Assembly (NCBI GenBank): GCA_943788025.1
Contig: CALSOR010000016.1
Coordinates: 124,001 to 188,000 of the forward strand
Source of the DNA: JABAAE01 sp905480545
GTDB taxonomy: Bacteria > Planctomycetota > Planctomycetia > Pirellulales > Pirellulaceae
DNA length: 64,000 nucleotides
Direction of reading: 5' to 3'
Numbering within the stretch: position 1 is the stretch's first letter; each line of letters opens with the position of its first letter. The notes under the pieces were generated by a model. The model had not been told where the DNA came from, made no database searches, and worked only from the letters and a program-made list of their open reading frames with translations. The position numbers were made by a program, and so were the translations under genes. This document shows, one piece after another, positions 9,121 to 19,300 of the stretch.

Positions 9121-12100
9121 ATGAGAGATTGTAGTATTTTCAGGAAAGTTTTCTTTTCGATTTTTGGGTCATCATTTGTTTTTTTACCCGTAAGTTTTGC
9201 CGATGAAGTCCCCGCAAGTTGGTTGAACGTTCCAGAGGGGTTCTCGGTCACTCAATTCTCTTCTGATGAACTTGCGAGCAACATCTACACGATGACGACC
9301 GATCGATTGGGGCGCGTCGTTGTTGCGGGGCCAGGCTACATCAAGTTCTTGATTGATGCAGATAATGATGGGAAAGCGGAATCGGTAAAACTGTTTTCCA
9401 AATATCCCAAAAATGGTGCCCAGGGAATGTGTTTCGATGGAACTGACTTGCTTTGTGTCGGCGATGGTGGTGTGTTGCGTTTGCAGGATAGAAACCAAGA
9501 CGATGTCGCAGATGGCCCACCGCAAATTCTATTCCCCCTTCAGACAGGCGGCGAGCATGATTCGCATGCGATAAGAAAAGGACCGGACGGCTGGTGGTAT
9601 TTGATTTCAGGTAATTACTCAAAAGTTCAGTCAACGATTGTTTCGTCAGTTCGTTCGCCGGTCAAAAATCCGGTCGCGGGCGTCATTACCAGAATCAGTC
9701 CGGACTTCCGAACGCGTGAAGTCATCATGGACGGGATGAGAAACGCCTATGATTTTGATTTTAATTCAAAGGGGGATATCTTCGTCTACGATTCTGATGG
9801 CGAGCGAGATGTCTCATTGCCATGGTATCAACCGACACGCGTTTATCGTGTTCAGCCCGGTGCAAATGCAGGTTGGGTATCCAGAAGTTGGAAACGTCCT
9901 GATTATTTTTTTGATATGCCCGTGGTTGCGGCGCGTCTTGGTCGCGGTTCCCCGACCGGAGTTGCCTGTTACCGTCATTGGCAGTTCCCCAAGAAGTTTC
10001 ATGACGCGATTTTTGTATTGGATTGGACGTTTGGTCGGGTCATTGCGGTAACACAAACGCTTAACGAAAGAAATGAATCTGAATATAAAAACGAGCTTTT
10101 CGTTACCGGAAAAGGAACGCACGGGTTCGCTCCGACCGACTGCTGTGTCGGTATCGACGGTTCACTTTACATTTCTGTTGGTGGGCGAGCCACACAAGGA
10201 AGCGTTTACCGGATTCGATATGACCGTGCCGCGGTATCGAAAATCCGTGCCCCAAAACGCCTTGTTGATTGCCTTGATCTACCCCAGCCTTTGTCCGCAT
10301 GGTCGAGAAACCTCTCGGAGGAAGCGTTAAAAAAAATCGAACGAGATGAGGTCGAAAGTTCTGTCTTTAACGAAAGCATACCGATGCGTCATCGTGTAAG
10401 AGCTGTTGAAATATTGACGGAGAAATTTGCGGGCTTAAGCCGGGCAGCGATGGATAAGATTTTGGTGCGAAATGATGCTGATTCTGACCAAGATATTTCT
10501 GCTGATGGTTGGCTGCAATCGCGACTGGCTTGGTCGGTTTGCAGGCAACCGATCACCAAAATTAATCCGGCCTTGATTTTCTATTTCATGAAACACTCGG
10601 ATCCGAATGTACGGGTTGCGGCTCTTGAAGCCATGACCGGCAATCAGAATGTTCCGAGCTTTCTCGCAGAGTCGTTGCTTGAGTGCTTGAAGAGCGATCA
10701 TCGTCATTTGCGGAAGGCAGCATCACAATTTGTTTCCTCTTCCGGATTTCAGCCTTCGAATTACCTTAAGTCAGAAGCCGTCGGCGGCAATCGGACGATC
10801 GGGGAATGGTTTGGAATTCAGATGCGAAAAAAGAATTTTAGCTCAGCTGCGATGTCTGCGGCCACGAGCTTCTATAAAGCGGCGGATTCAAATCAGGATA
10901 AAGTCGATGCACTTCGATTGATGCAAATCGCATTGGGTGATGTCGGTGGGCGTCAAGGACTTCCTGAGGTGTTTGAGAGTTACAACAGCAGGAGTGGTGT
11001 CTCCGTTGGTGTTAGCGATTCCGTTTTCAAGCAAAAGGTTTTTGAGGCCCTTGAAAGTGATGATGCCAGGCTTTCCCGAGAAGTAATTCGAATGATTGCG
11101 GTCTCGAGGAATGTCGATCCGGTTTTTGCATCAGCAGCTCTCAAGTCGATCAATGAATCTTCGACCGTTGAAAATGATATCCATGTGCTTGGGATGATTG
11201 CGTACGTCGAAGCAAACAATGCATCGCAGACGCTTGGCATTGCTAATGCGATTTTAGGTCTTCAGAAGAAGATCGATGAAAATGGTTTGAATCAAGATCG
11301 AAACTGGGAACCGCGAGTTAAAGAGGTGGTGCGCCGATTGATTTCCCAAGATGCCGGTATAGGGCGTCAATTTGCGACCGTTGGATTCAATCGACCGGGG
11401 CAGATCTTTCTGTTTGAGTTCATTCCGCCAGATCTGAAGGGGGGGGCAATTGATCGTTTCGTGGAGACGCTCCAATCGGACGAAGATTTTCAAATGACCT
11501 CGGACGTCGTTCGATTATTAGGGCAAACCCGTTCGGAAAAAAACCAAAAATTGATTCGTGATTCGTTTTCGATTGCAAGTGTGCGTGACGCAATAATCGA
11601 TTTGATTTCCAAGCGTCCGTTAGAATCCGATCGAAAACTGTTTGTTCAAGCACTCGAATTGTCACGGGTAAAGACTGTTCGACTTGCAGCGCAATCGCTT
11701 GGTAAACTTCCTGTATCAAAAAGTGCAGAAGAACAGTTTGCGTTGTTGAATGCAATGAACCGTGTCGCAGTGGACCGCGAAGGCTATCAGGCTCGTGAAT
11801 GGATCGTCCGTGTACTTCAAAAAAACTTGGGTCGTTCGTTTGGCTTTGTATTTGGCTCGGCCGGTTATTCCCCGCAACCCAATGTAGCCAAGAAGTGGAA
11901 CGATTTTATTGTTGGAGAGTATCCGAAGGAATCGTTAACGATTCAGTCAAACACGAAATTTAATCTAAACACTTTTTCGAAATCAATGGGCGCAATCCAA
12001 TGGGAAAAGGGGGATCTAAAAAATGGAAAACGGCTTTTCGAGACCCTTTCGTGTAACAAATGTCATGGTCCTCGAAATCGACTCGGTCCAGATTTGGCCG

Positions 12101-12408
12101 GTGTGACCAAACGATTCTCTCGTGATGACTTGTTCCGTTCGATCGTTGACCCAAGTTACCAAGTTTCCTCCCGCTACCAAACGACTCTTTTTGAAACCGT
12201 AGACGGACAAATGCATTCGGGAATCATCATTTACGATGCGGCCGACGGTGTCCTGATACGCGACTCGGATAACAAGACCGTTCGCATTGAAAAATCAGAA
12301 ATTGAACGACGCCAACAAAAATCCAAGTCACTCATGCCCGATGATTTGTTGAAGGGAATCGAGCCGCGTGAATACGCGGATCTATTTAAGTATCTTAAGA
12401 CGCTTTGA
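9121..12408 (+). CDS. Membrane-bound-dehydrogenase-type propeller with HEAT repeats and C-terminal heme domain
   Basis: This 1095-residue exported protein has the layout typical of large planctomycete and verrucomicrobial heme proteins. A signal peptide ending near VSFADE is followed by a beta-propeller like sugar dehydrogenases (residues about 30-420, with LIDADNDGKAE and a GEHDSHAIRKGPDGWWY segment). A helical HEAT-like region spans about 420-950. A single c-type heme site CNKCH (residues 978-982) begins the putative heme-binding domain, whose later GLGPDL-like segment supplies a candidate Met/His environment. It probably oxidises a sugar or alcohol in the periplasm and passes electrons to a cytochrome. 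The substrate is unknown. The gene is monocistronic, with a hairpin downstream. Confidence 0.88.
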   Translation: MRDCSIFRKVFFSIFGSSFVFLPVSFADEVPASWLNVPEGFSVTQFSSDELASNIYTMTTDRLGRVVVAGPGYIKFLIDADNDGKAESVKLFSKYPKNGAQGMCFDGTDLLCVGDGGVLRLQDRNQDDVADGPPQILFPLQTGGEHDSHAIRKGPDGWWYLISGNYSKVQSTIVSSVRSPVKNPVAGVITRISPDFRTREVIMDGMRNAYDFDFNSKGDIFVYDSDGERDVSLPWYQPTRVYRVQPGANAGWVSRSWKRPDYFFDMPVVAARLGRGSPTGVACYRHWQFPKKFHDAIFVLDWTFGRVIAVTQTLNERNESEYKNELFVTGKGTHGFAPTDCCVGIDGSLYISVGGRATQGSVYRIRYDRAAVSKIRAPKRLVDCLDLPQPLSAWSRNLSEEALKKIERDEVESSVFNESIPMRHRVRAVEILTEKFAGLSRAAMDKILVRNDADSDQDISADGWLQSRLAWSVCRQPITKINPALIFYFMKHSDPNVRVAALEAMTGNQNVPSFLAESLLECLKSDHRHLRKAASQFVSSSGFQPSNYLKSEAVGGNRTIGEWFGIQMRKKNFSSAAMSAATSFYKAADSNQDKVDALRLMQIALGDVGGRQGLPEVFESYNSRSGVSVGVSDSVFKQKVFEALESDDARLSREVIRMIAVSRNVDPVFASAALKSINESSTVENDIHVLGMIAYVEANNASQTLGIANAILGLQKKIDENGLNQDRNWEPRVKEVVRRLISQDAGIGRQFATVGFNRPGQIFLFEFIPPDLKGGAIDRFVETLQSDEDFQMTSDVVRLLGQTRSEKNQKLIRDSFSIASVRDAIIDLISKRPLESDRKLFVQALELSRVKTVRLAAQSLGKLPVSKSAEEQFALLNAMNRVAVDREGYQAREWIVRVLQKNLGRSFGFVFGSAGYSPQPNVAKKWNDFIVGEYPKESLTIQSNTKFNLNTFSKSMGAIQWEKGDLKNGKRLFETLSCNKCHGPRNRLGPDLAGVTKRFSRDDLFRSIVDPSYQVSSRYQTTLFETVDGQMHSGIIIYDAADGVLIRDSDNKTVRIEKSEIERRQQKSKSLMPDDLLKGIEPREYADLFKYLKTL

Positions 12409-12435
12409 ATTGCAGTCGAAAGAAATCTTCACCAG

Positions 12436-12471
12436 CGAGCAACGACTGTTGAGCGTTGTTCTCGTTTGTTT
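12436..12471 (+). terminator. Probable terminator after the heme protein gene
   Basis: CGAGCAACG (12436-12444) pairs with CGTTG-tt-CTCG (12454-12464) with a two-base bulge and a nine-base loop, followed by TTTGTTT. It lies 28 bases beyond the stop of the heme protein gene. Confidence 0.4.
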
Positions 12472-12584
12472 CAGTGTGATCTCAAAGCCGTTGCACTTGC
12501 GGCGTCAATGGATTTTTGATTTGTGAATTCACTCTCTTTCAGTTTTTCGACTTGCTTGTTTTGACGATGCCGACGAGCCCGTTT

Positions 12585-12791
12585 CTATCGTCGCAGGGCT
12601 CCTCTTTTTTGGGCAAAATATTCGTCCACGAGAGTAGCGACTTCTAAAACTGAATCGATGTCCCTCACCTCGCCGGCCTTTTGAAGTGAGTTGGCAAACG
12701 TCTTGTCTGGCTCCGAGAGTTTGTTGTGCTTCACGGTTGTGTAAGACGCATTGGGCTGTAGCCGATGAGTTGAGCCAAACAGGTTTGCCAT
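12585..12791 (-). CDS. Possible small protein, 68 aa
   Basis: This is a reverse-strand open frame starting at ATG 12791. Its C-terminal half (VRDIDSVLEVATLVDEYF) has the amphipathic pattern of a real helix, while a longer overlapping frame in another phase (12529-12918) looks random. No ribosome-binding site is evident and I do not recognise the family. It may be a small regulator-like protein or a remnant. Confidence 0.3.
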   Translation of the reverse strand: MANLFGSTHRLQPNASYTTVKHNKLSEPDKTFANSLQKAGEVRDIDSVLEVATLVDEYFAQKRGALRR

Positions 12792-12930
12792 GGCAGTAAC
12801 GATTCATTTTGTCGTTGGGGCCTTCGTCGGATTGTACCTCTTCGGAATTCACCTCTGCCCTGAGGGGTTCGCTTTGTGTCTGTGCAGCTATTCTTCGGAA
12901 AGGCTGAATTGCGGTCAATGCCTCACTTTT

Positions 12931-12948
12931 TTAACGGTGATCTGTTAA
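12931..12948. promoter_or_regulatory. Inverted repeat upstream of mntR
   Basis: TTAAC at 12931-12935 and GTTAA at 12944-12948 form a short palindrome with an eight-base spacer, about 30 bases before the proposed mntR start. Its place suggests an operator or autoregulatory site, but it is short and AT-rich, so chance is possible. Confidence 0.25.
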
Positions 12949-12977
12949 GATGTTTTAAGGCGAAATGAATAGGACGA

Positions 12978-13457
12978 TTGAGAACATTGCCAACGGAAGA
13001 AAACATTAGCTCCACACCCGAATATAACAACGACGATAACAACGACGATCGCAACGAACATGAACGGATAAGAAGCGATCATGCGTCTGAAATTGCGGAG
13101 GATTACTCCGAAGCGATTCTGGATATCATCGAAGAGAAAGAAATTTGTCGAGCCGTCGATTTGACTCGCAAATTCCGTGTCACACATGTAACGGTGAATA
13201 AGACGATTAAGCGTTTGGCCCGCGATGGCTTTGTAATTGCCGAGCCTTATTCGCCGATCGAGTTAACCGCCTTGGGTATGCAAACCGCGCGTGAATCACG
13301 TCAGCGGCATGAAATCGTCCATCAGTTCTTGCTTTCATTGGGAGTAAGCGAATCAACGGCGGCAACCGACAGCGAAGGCATTGAGCATCATGTTAGCGAT
13401 GAGACGTTGGCGGCCATGAAGCAAGCAATCGATCAAGATTCTTCGAAAAACAAATGA
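12978..13457 (+). CDS. mntR: Manganese-responsive DtxR-family regulator MntR
   Basis: This is a 159-residue metal-dependent repressor of the DtxR/MntR family, in the MntR branch found in proteobacteria and planctomycetes. After a polar Asn/Asp-rich leader (residues 12-28) come SDHASEIAEDYSEAILDII and a winged helix with VTHVTVNKTIKRLARDGFV. The metal-binding and dimerisation part contains RQRHEIVHQFLLSLGV and EGIEHHVSDETLAAM, which carry the Glu and His ligands expected for Mn(II). No ATG lies in frame; TTG 12978 is the first start, although a later TTG (12990 region) could serve. It would repress manganese uptake genes, none of which lie in the window. The Asn/Asp leader is unusual for the family. 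Confidence 0.88.
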   Translation: MRTLPTEENISSTPEYNNDDNNDDRNEHERIRSDHASEIAEDYSEAILDIIEEKEICRAVDLTRKFRVTHVTVNKTIKRLARDGFVIAEPYSPIELTALGMQTARESRQRHEIVHQFLLSLGVSESTAATDSEGIEHHVSDETLAAMKQAIDQDSSKNK

Positions 13458-13531
13458 GGCCAAACCCTTTTTCAAAAGGATTGTTTGCGCTTGCTACTTA
13501 GAGAATTGTCTCAACGGAATCGGCAGACTTC

Positions 13532-14698
13532 CTATTTGATTTTGTTGATGAAGTCACGATCTGTTTCACTTAGGCGAGCAAGTGGAACCGTGATCACGTC
13601 TCCATTAGTCTTCTTCAGTGAAATCGTTCCATTCGCTTTTTTTACGAAACTCGCTTCAATCGAAAATTTGCCGTCGGCAGATGTCCACTTTCGAACTGTT
13701 GTTCGTTTGGCAATTCCGAGTGTTGATTCTTCAAAAGTCGGATTTGCTTGATCGGCATCAGAATCCGATGCGTGAGCTGTCAGTAAACCAGCCACGTATT
13801 CTTTTACCCGAGAGTCTGCGTCATTGCTTGCCAGTTCAGTTAAGGTTCGACGCGCTGAATCGACAACGCGAGACGATTTGTGCCTCAATTTTGTGATCGC
13901 TGCGGAGACTTTTTTCGCGGTCGGATAGAGCAGTGCGGTTGATTTGTTTGTCCGAATCAATTTATCCAATTGATTCATCTCGATTTTCAGCTGGGGAACG
14001 GTACCCACTGCACTTTTTAATTCGACAGCAGTAACCAATTTCGAAAAAATGGAATCGTCCAACGCTTCAACCGAGGCGCGGATCTCAGCCGCATTCTCTT
14101 TGACCGACGCTACCAGCGATTCCGCAAGTTGATTGTTATCGATTGCCGCTTTGGCATAGCTTTGAATCTGCCCGAATTCCCCCAGTTTTTTGAGTTTTTT
14201 AAACTCAACGATCGCGGCTTTTAAATTCTTCTCCTGGATCGCAGACATGATGGAAGAGTTGATTTCTTTAAGTCGTTTCGATTCTTTGACATCAAGCGGT
14301 CGTCCCATTTCACGAGCGGCCGCGACCATCAATGTTGGTAACTGATCGCCAGATAACGATCCGCTTTTCGCATAAAGCTTCTTTCCGTCAGCTCGAATGA
14401 CGAAAATTTTGGGAATCGAATTTCCTTCGCTTTGGTGCTTTCGCTGAAGCCGTTGATATTCGGGAGACGCAGTGTCAACTTTGAGTGGCACGAACTGTGT
14501 CACATAGGGAGCCAATTGCTGTTCGGTGTTTAAACGCATAAGCAATGCCTGACAAGGTGGTCATGTCTTCCGACCCGCGACCACAAACATCGTGCGTCCA
14601 GTCTCGGCAGAAATTTTTTCTGCTTCATCAAGTGTTAGCTGTGCAAACGATTCGGTCGCAAGAAGAACCATGCCAGCAATCGTTAATACATTTTTCAT
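13532..14698 (-). CDS. Selenocysteine-containing thioredoxin-like protein with C-terminal SHD1 domain
   Basis: The frame runs from ATG 14698 to a stop at 13532, interrupted by one in-frame TGA at 14563-14561, which I read as selenocysteine (Sec46 of 388). Without recoding the product would be a 45-residue peptide. Residues 1-20 are a signal peptide (MKNVLTIAGMVLLATESFAQ). The thioredoxin-like part follows: FVVAGRKT-Sec-PPCQALL, then IPKIFVIRADGKKLY with the expected cis-Pro neighbourhood. A helical middle region leads to an SHD1 domain at about residues 332-388 (RKWTSADGKFSIEASF, VPLARLSETDRDF). The Cys-resolving residue of U-P-P-C is present. It is likely a periplasmic thiol oxidoreductase. 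The alternative, a nonsense-mutated cysteine gene, is less likely given selB and two similar genes in the window. Confidence 0.82.
14536..14548 (-). promoter_or_regulatory. Candidate bacterial SECIS hairpin of the minus-strand selenoprotein gene
   Basis: On the minus strand, GCAT and ATGC pair around a TGCTT loop beginning 17 nucleotides after the TGA, with G as the second loop base. This fits the loose bacterial SECIS pattern, but the stem has only four pairs and differs from the hairpin of the tandem genes. Confidence 0.4.
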
Positions 14699-14930
14699 TT
14701 GGCAATGATTGGTTAGGAATTGCGGACGGTATACACCGTAATTCAGTGCCGCAAATTCGAAGTTGGGTTTTGAGGATTGAACGTTGGACGATGGTCCATA
14801 AAACCTCAGTTTAACCAATTTATTGTTAATGGGGTCATGTCGTGCAGTTTATTAAGCGATTTCTGGCGGAATGGTCCGGCGAGGAATTCCGTAATGTTGA
14901 ATTGATATCGGCCAAACGCACGTAGGATAC

Positions 14931-15137
14931 TCAATCGATTGAGTTTGAGTTGTCATAGGTGACTCGATCCTCAGGATGCCAGAGAGGCAGTCCTTCTGCG
15001 ATTCTGTCGGCCAGAACTTCCAGTTTTTGGTCTGTTCCAGGCAACGCATGAGTCGAATTGTAATCATCCTCACGTCGATTTTCAGGTTCGTAGTCCCATT
15101 GTCCCTGTCTGATCGCCTCAAGAATAGAACTTTCCAC
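14931..15137 (-). CDS. Small conserved planctomycete protein
   Basis: This is a 68-residue soluble protein with a pattern I recall from many planctomycete hypothetical proteins: an EAIRQGQWDYEPE start, an ALPGT motif, then KLEVLADRIAEGLPLWHPED. GTG 15137 is preferred over the upstream TTG 15173 because TAGGAGA precedes it at good spacing. Nothing indicates a function. It stands between the selenoprotein gene and mfnB on the same strand. It has no signal peptide and is strongly acidic at its C-terminus. The family recollection is from memory and untested. Confidence 0.72.
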   Translation of the reverse strand: MESSILEAIRQGQWDYEPENRREDDYNSTHALPGTDQKLEVLADRIAEGLPLWHPEDRVTYDNSNSID

Positions 15138-15505
15138 CGTCTCTCCTAAAATTTTTGGTGTCAATAAATTCAACTAGGATTGGTGCAGTTATCACAGCAA
15201 CAGACGCTGCTAAAAATCTTCACCAACAAACACAATGAGCCGCATTCTGGTTTCGTCTTGCGGCTCATCAATCCTTAACAATCTTGCTGATTCCAAATCC
15301 GTTGTCAACGAAATTGGCTAAACTTTTCCGGCTTTATTTTTCGGACGTTTGTGGTTGTTGACAATCGCTTTCAAAACGCCTAAGAACGCAATCGCGTTAG
15401 GCCCTCATGCATTAAATATTGTCCGCTTACGGCGTACGTTGAATCGATGCGGGATGTTGATGTGACAAGGGATGCAGGGGGGTAAGGCGTACACACGAGC
15501 GTTGA
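15138..15505. other. Gap upstream of the small conserved protein
   Basis: This is 368 bases between mfnB and the small protein gene. It contains one clear hairpin (15235-15268) and no convincing gene; the short frames around 15405-15615 overlap mfnB in other phases. Confidence 0.5.
15235..15268. terminator. Ten-base-pair hairpin, possible terminator of mfnB
   Basis: ATGAGCCGCA (15235-15244) pairs perfectly with TGCGGCTCAT (15259-15268) around a 14-base loop. On the minus strand a T/G-rich tract follows, so it could end the mfnB transcript, though it is 240 bases past the stop. Confidence 0.4.
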
Positions 15506-16261
15506 CTATGCGATTTCGATACCACGATTTTTGTTGAAGTGATACATCGCTTTTTGAAAGTCTCGAAGGCATTTCTCGGATATGTCTGCCGTTCGATTTC
15601 CTGCGCAAACGGCACCTCGCACCGCGACGCAGTTTACGTTCGTTTTCGAAATTCGCGGCAAATCTGATTCCGAAATGGAGCCTGCAAAAACTGTTTTTAT
15701 GCGGTTTTTAATAGCTAATTCAGTTATTTGCACTAATGTGTTATCGCTTAAATGATCGAGCGACGAAGTGCCGTTTTTAAAATAAGTATCGATCAACAAC
15801 ACCGTGACATTGCACGCAATCGCCTGTTCAAGAATTTCAAGCGGTGGCGGGCACTTGGCCATTTCGAAATCCGCATAGGCTACCGCTACCGGCAACGCAA
15901 ATTCAGAAATTTTCGACCAAACGGATCGAGTTCTGGTCCGCCAATCAATGGTTTGAGGTTGAGTATTGGTTACGTTAGCAAGTCCGCATTTGGCATAGGT
16001 CAGGACGCCACGATCTATTAGTCGCGTCGAATCGATTTGGCTGAGTGTGACTTCGCATTCGTCTATCTCTCCAAGAGCTGCACTAATGGGAGTTTGGTGA
16101 AACGCAGTAGCGATCGCATCAATGACAGCCCAAGAAGCGGCACCCAAGGATCCATGATTCGGTTCCTTGATGTCGATTATGTCTACGTTGGCATCGAAAG
16201 CAACTTGCGCTTCTGCAAAGTTCCGGACACTGACGAGTAATTCCAATTGCTTGTTTTGCAT
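15506..16261 (-). CDS. mfnB: (5-formylfuran-3-yl)methyl phosphate synthase
   Basis: MfnB makes the furan precursor of methanofuran-type one-carbon carriers from two glyceraldehyde-3-phosphate molecules. The 251-residue protein shows the family's lysine/aspartate active-site blocks: DIKEPNHGSLGA with Lys32, TYAKCGL with Lys91, and LIDTYFKNGTSSLDHL with Asp158 and Lys162. A glycine-rich phosphate-binding end (FAGSISESDL) follows. Length and motif order fit the archaeal enzyme. Planctomycetes are known to carry tetrahydromethanopterin/methanofuran-linked C1 genes, so this is expected in the phylum. No other pathway gene lies in the window. The protein has no signal peptide and should be cytosolic. 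Confidence 0.9.
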   Translation of the reverse strand: MQNKQLELLVSVRNFAEAQVAFDANVDIIDIKEPNHGSLGAASWAVIDAIATAFHQTPISAALGEIDECEVTLSQIDSTRLIDRGVLTYAKCGLANVTNTQPQTIDWRTRTRSVWSKISEFALPVAVAYADFEMAKCPPPLEILEQAIACNVTVLLIDTYFKNGTSSLDHLSDNTLVQITELAIKNRIKTVFAGSISESDLPRISKTNVNCVAVRGAVCAGNRTADISEKCLRDFQKAMYHFNKNRGIEIA

Positions 16262-16392
16262 GAAAGCAATCTAGCAAAATATTTAATTGTTTCGAGCGGT
16301 GGAGAATGGCGTGGTCATTCAGTTACTCCGGTGCTGGTTCGCTCTCGTGTCTGTTCGCGAGTCTAAATCGGTGCGTTTGACACCGATTACAG

Positions 16393-19300
16393 TTAGTTGA
16401 TGGTTCGTTCCTTGGGTTGCATGTCGATTTCCTCCTGGTCGTTTTTGTTTCCCAACGCGGTGAGTATCCCAACGTAGATATCATAGAAAACGGGAACCAG
16501 AATGAGGATCAAACTGGTTGCGACCAGAAGTCCGAAACACAAGCTGGTCGCCATCGGGACTAGCACTTGAGCTTGGAACGATCGCTCCATCAGAATGGGA
16601 AACAATCCAGCAATCGTTGTCATGGATGTCAATAAAACGGGGCGGAATCGTCTTCGTCCTGCTTCAATTAAGGCATCATGTAATGGCATGCCCGCCCGAT
16701 AACGCGAGTTGATGAAGTCGACAAGCACGATCGAATCGTTCACGATGACTCCGGTTAACGCAACCAGACCAAAGAAGCTAAATAGCGTCAGTTCAAGTTC
16801 CATCAAATAATGTCCGACAATCGCACCGATCACTCCGAATGGCAGGATCGCAAGAATAATTAGCGGCTGCATATAAGTTCGGAATTGCAGTGTCAACAGG
16901 ACAAACATGGCAAGGATTGCGATCGCAACGCCTTTGCCCAAGCTTGCAAATGACTCGTCGTTTTGCTGCGTTTCTCCTTCCCAGTTGATCACAAGTCCCG
17001 GGTACTTTTTCAACAATTCTTTCGTGAATTCTTTCTGGAAATCGGCAACAATCTTACCAGCAATGGTACCGGTTTCCACGTCGGCGGAAACGGTGATTGA
17101 GCGTTTTTGATCCACACGATTAATTTCCGAGTAGCCCTGAGAAAAACTGAAATTTGCAAGTTCCGTCACAGGCGTTTCGTTGATCAGAATGTTTTCAAAG
17201 TCTTGCATTGACTTGCGCCGTTCACGGGGATAACGAACCATGACCTTGACTTCGTGACGCCCTCGTTGGATACGTTTGGCTTCGTCTCCATAGTAGGACG
17301 CTCGAACCGCTCGGGCGACGGTATCAAGCGTAACGTCCATTCCTTCGGCTGCTTTTTTAATATCTATTTGTAATTCGTCTTTTCCAAGGCGTGAGTCATC
17401 CTCGACATCGGTAACGCCTTTGTACGTGCGAAGTTTCGCCTTGCAGTCTTCAACTGCTTGCTCCAGTTCCTTCTTCATTGACTTAGGGGCATGAAGTTGA
17501 AATTCAATCGCTTTTCCTCCAGGACCCATTTTCTGAGCCTCGAATTTCAAGATTTCAACTCCTGCGATTTCCACTGATTCGGCTTCCTTGCGCCAGTCGT
17601 CGATGATTTTTTGGCTTGTCCATTTAACGTCCTTTTTGGGGCCGGTCATTACGCTCCGCTGTTCGACAGGAGCCAATTCAACTTGAACAGATCCGACATG
17701 ACCACCGGATGTCACGCCCGTGTTTCCTAGTGGCCCTCCGGAAGAAACTTGGCCGATGCTTCGGTGGACTGTATCAAATAACTTTGCACCTTTTTTACCT
17801 GTTGTTTCTTCAATGGCTTGTTGGTATTCAGCCTGCACCCTGTAGAACGCGTTCTCCATGCGTTTTGTTGCTTCAATAGTGGAACCTTTTGGTGTTCCAT
17901 CGGGGAATACAACGGCGCCACTGATCGAACGGCTGTCAAGTTTCGGAAATCCTACAAATGGAGTTAGTCCGGAAGCAATGAATCCAACTGAAAAAATCAG
18001 CATGCAAATCGCCCCGACGACAATTATCGGTTTGTTGTTCAGCGACCATCGCAGCGTAGGAATATAAACTCGCTCGATAAACCACGTCATGCCACCGGAG
18101 GCTTTCTGATTAATCCAGTGGAAAATTCCGTACAAAAATCGAATCGGCAAAAAGAAAAAGCTAAGGAAGTTCATGAAGCCACTTTTCTCGTGAGCGAGGT
18201 GGCATGGGAGAATGAACATGCTCTCCAAAAGCGAAATAATCAGCATCGCAATGACTGCCAATGGCATGACCGCGATGAATTTGCCCATCACGCCGGAAAC
18301 GAACATCAATGGCAAAAAGGCAATAACAGTTGTTGCGACCGACGCACAAACGGAAGGGAGCACCTCAACAGTCCCATCGATTGCTGCTTGCATGTATTTC
18401 TTCCCTCGCTGCCGATGTTCGTAAATGTTTTCTCCAATCACAATCGCGTCATCGACGACAATCCCAAGGGCCATCAAAAACGAAAACATGCTCAGCATGT
18501 TCAGTGTCTGTCCCGCGCCGATCAAAATATATCCCGAGCCCAGGATGGATACGGGAATCCCCAACGCCACCCAAAACGCCAGCTTTAGCTCGAGAAAAAC
18601 AGCAAGTACGATAAAAACAAGGAGAAGTCCCTGAAGGCCGTTTTTCACTAATAAGTCCATTCGATCCTGAACATCGATCGATGTGTCGGCCCAATATTTT
18701 AGTTGGTAACCCGACGGCATCATCTCCTTCTTCTGTTCTATATAATCCGTCACTGCCTGAGCCACTTGGAGTAGGTCCTCATCTGACGTTCGCTCAACAT
18801 CGATTACCAGTCCAGGCAAACCATCGATAACTTGAATCGAGACATTGTCTGCAAAGCCGTCAACGACGTTAGCGACATCACCGACCTTCAGCGAATCGCC
18901 ACCCGCTTGAGGAATCAGCTTGATCTGTTCAATTTCAGAGCCGATTGAGCTTTTGCTCTTTCCACGGATCAGGATCTCTTGTCCTGCAGTCGTGATTTTT
19001 CCGCCGGGAAGTTCAAGGTCCTCGGCACGGATAACTTGGGCAACCTGCTGCAAGGTTAGGCCGTATTCACGAAGCTTGTTTTCATCGACTTCGACATCAA
19101 TTTGAAAATCGCGGGCGGCGCTAATGCTTGCCGTCGAAATCGCAGAACGTTTCCCTGACGCCGAAAACGCTGAGAGGAGTTTTTGAAGGCCCTGGGGCTC
19201 GGGAGGAGGCAACTGCAGTAGTTCGGTCCGAATTTGCTCGGCGACTTCGCGAAGTTCTTTTTCAGCGAGAAGAGGATCTCGATCGTCAACCGGCGGGCCA

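Larger units (their letters stand above)
12409..12977. other. Gap between the heme protein and mntR
   Basis: This 569-base gap holds a likely terminator for the heme gene near its left end, one doubtful reverse-strand small frame, and an inverted repeat just before mntR. No RNA gene was seen. Confidence 0.5.

Noticed and set aside
12529..12918. A 129-codon minus-strand gene
   Set aside because: Composition is random-like, with low hydrophobicity and many Arg/Ser; the shorter overlapping frame is more plausible.
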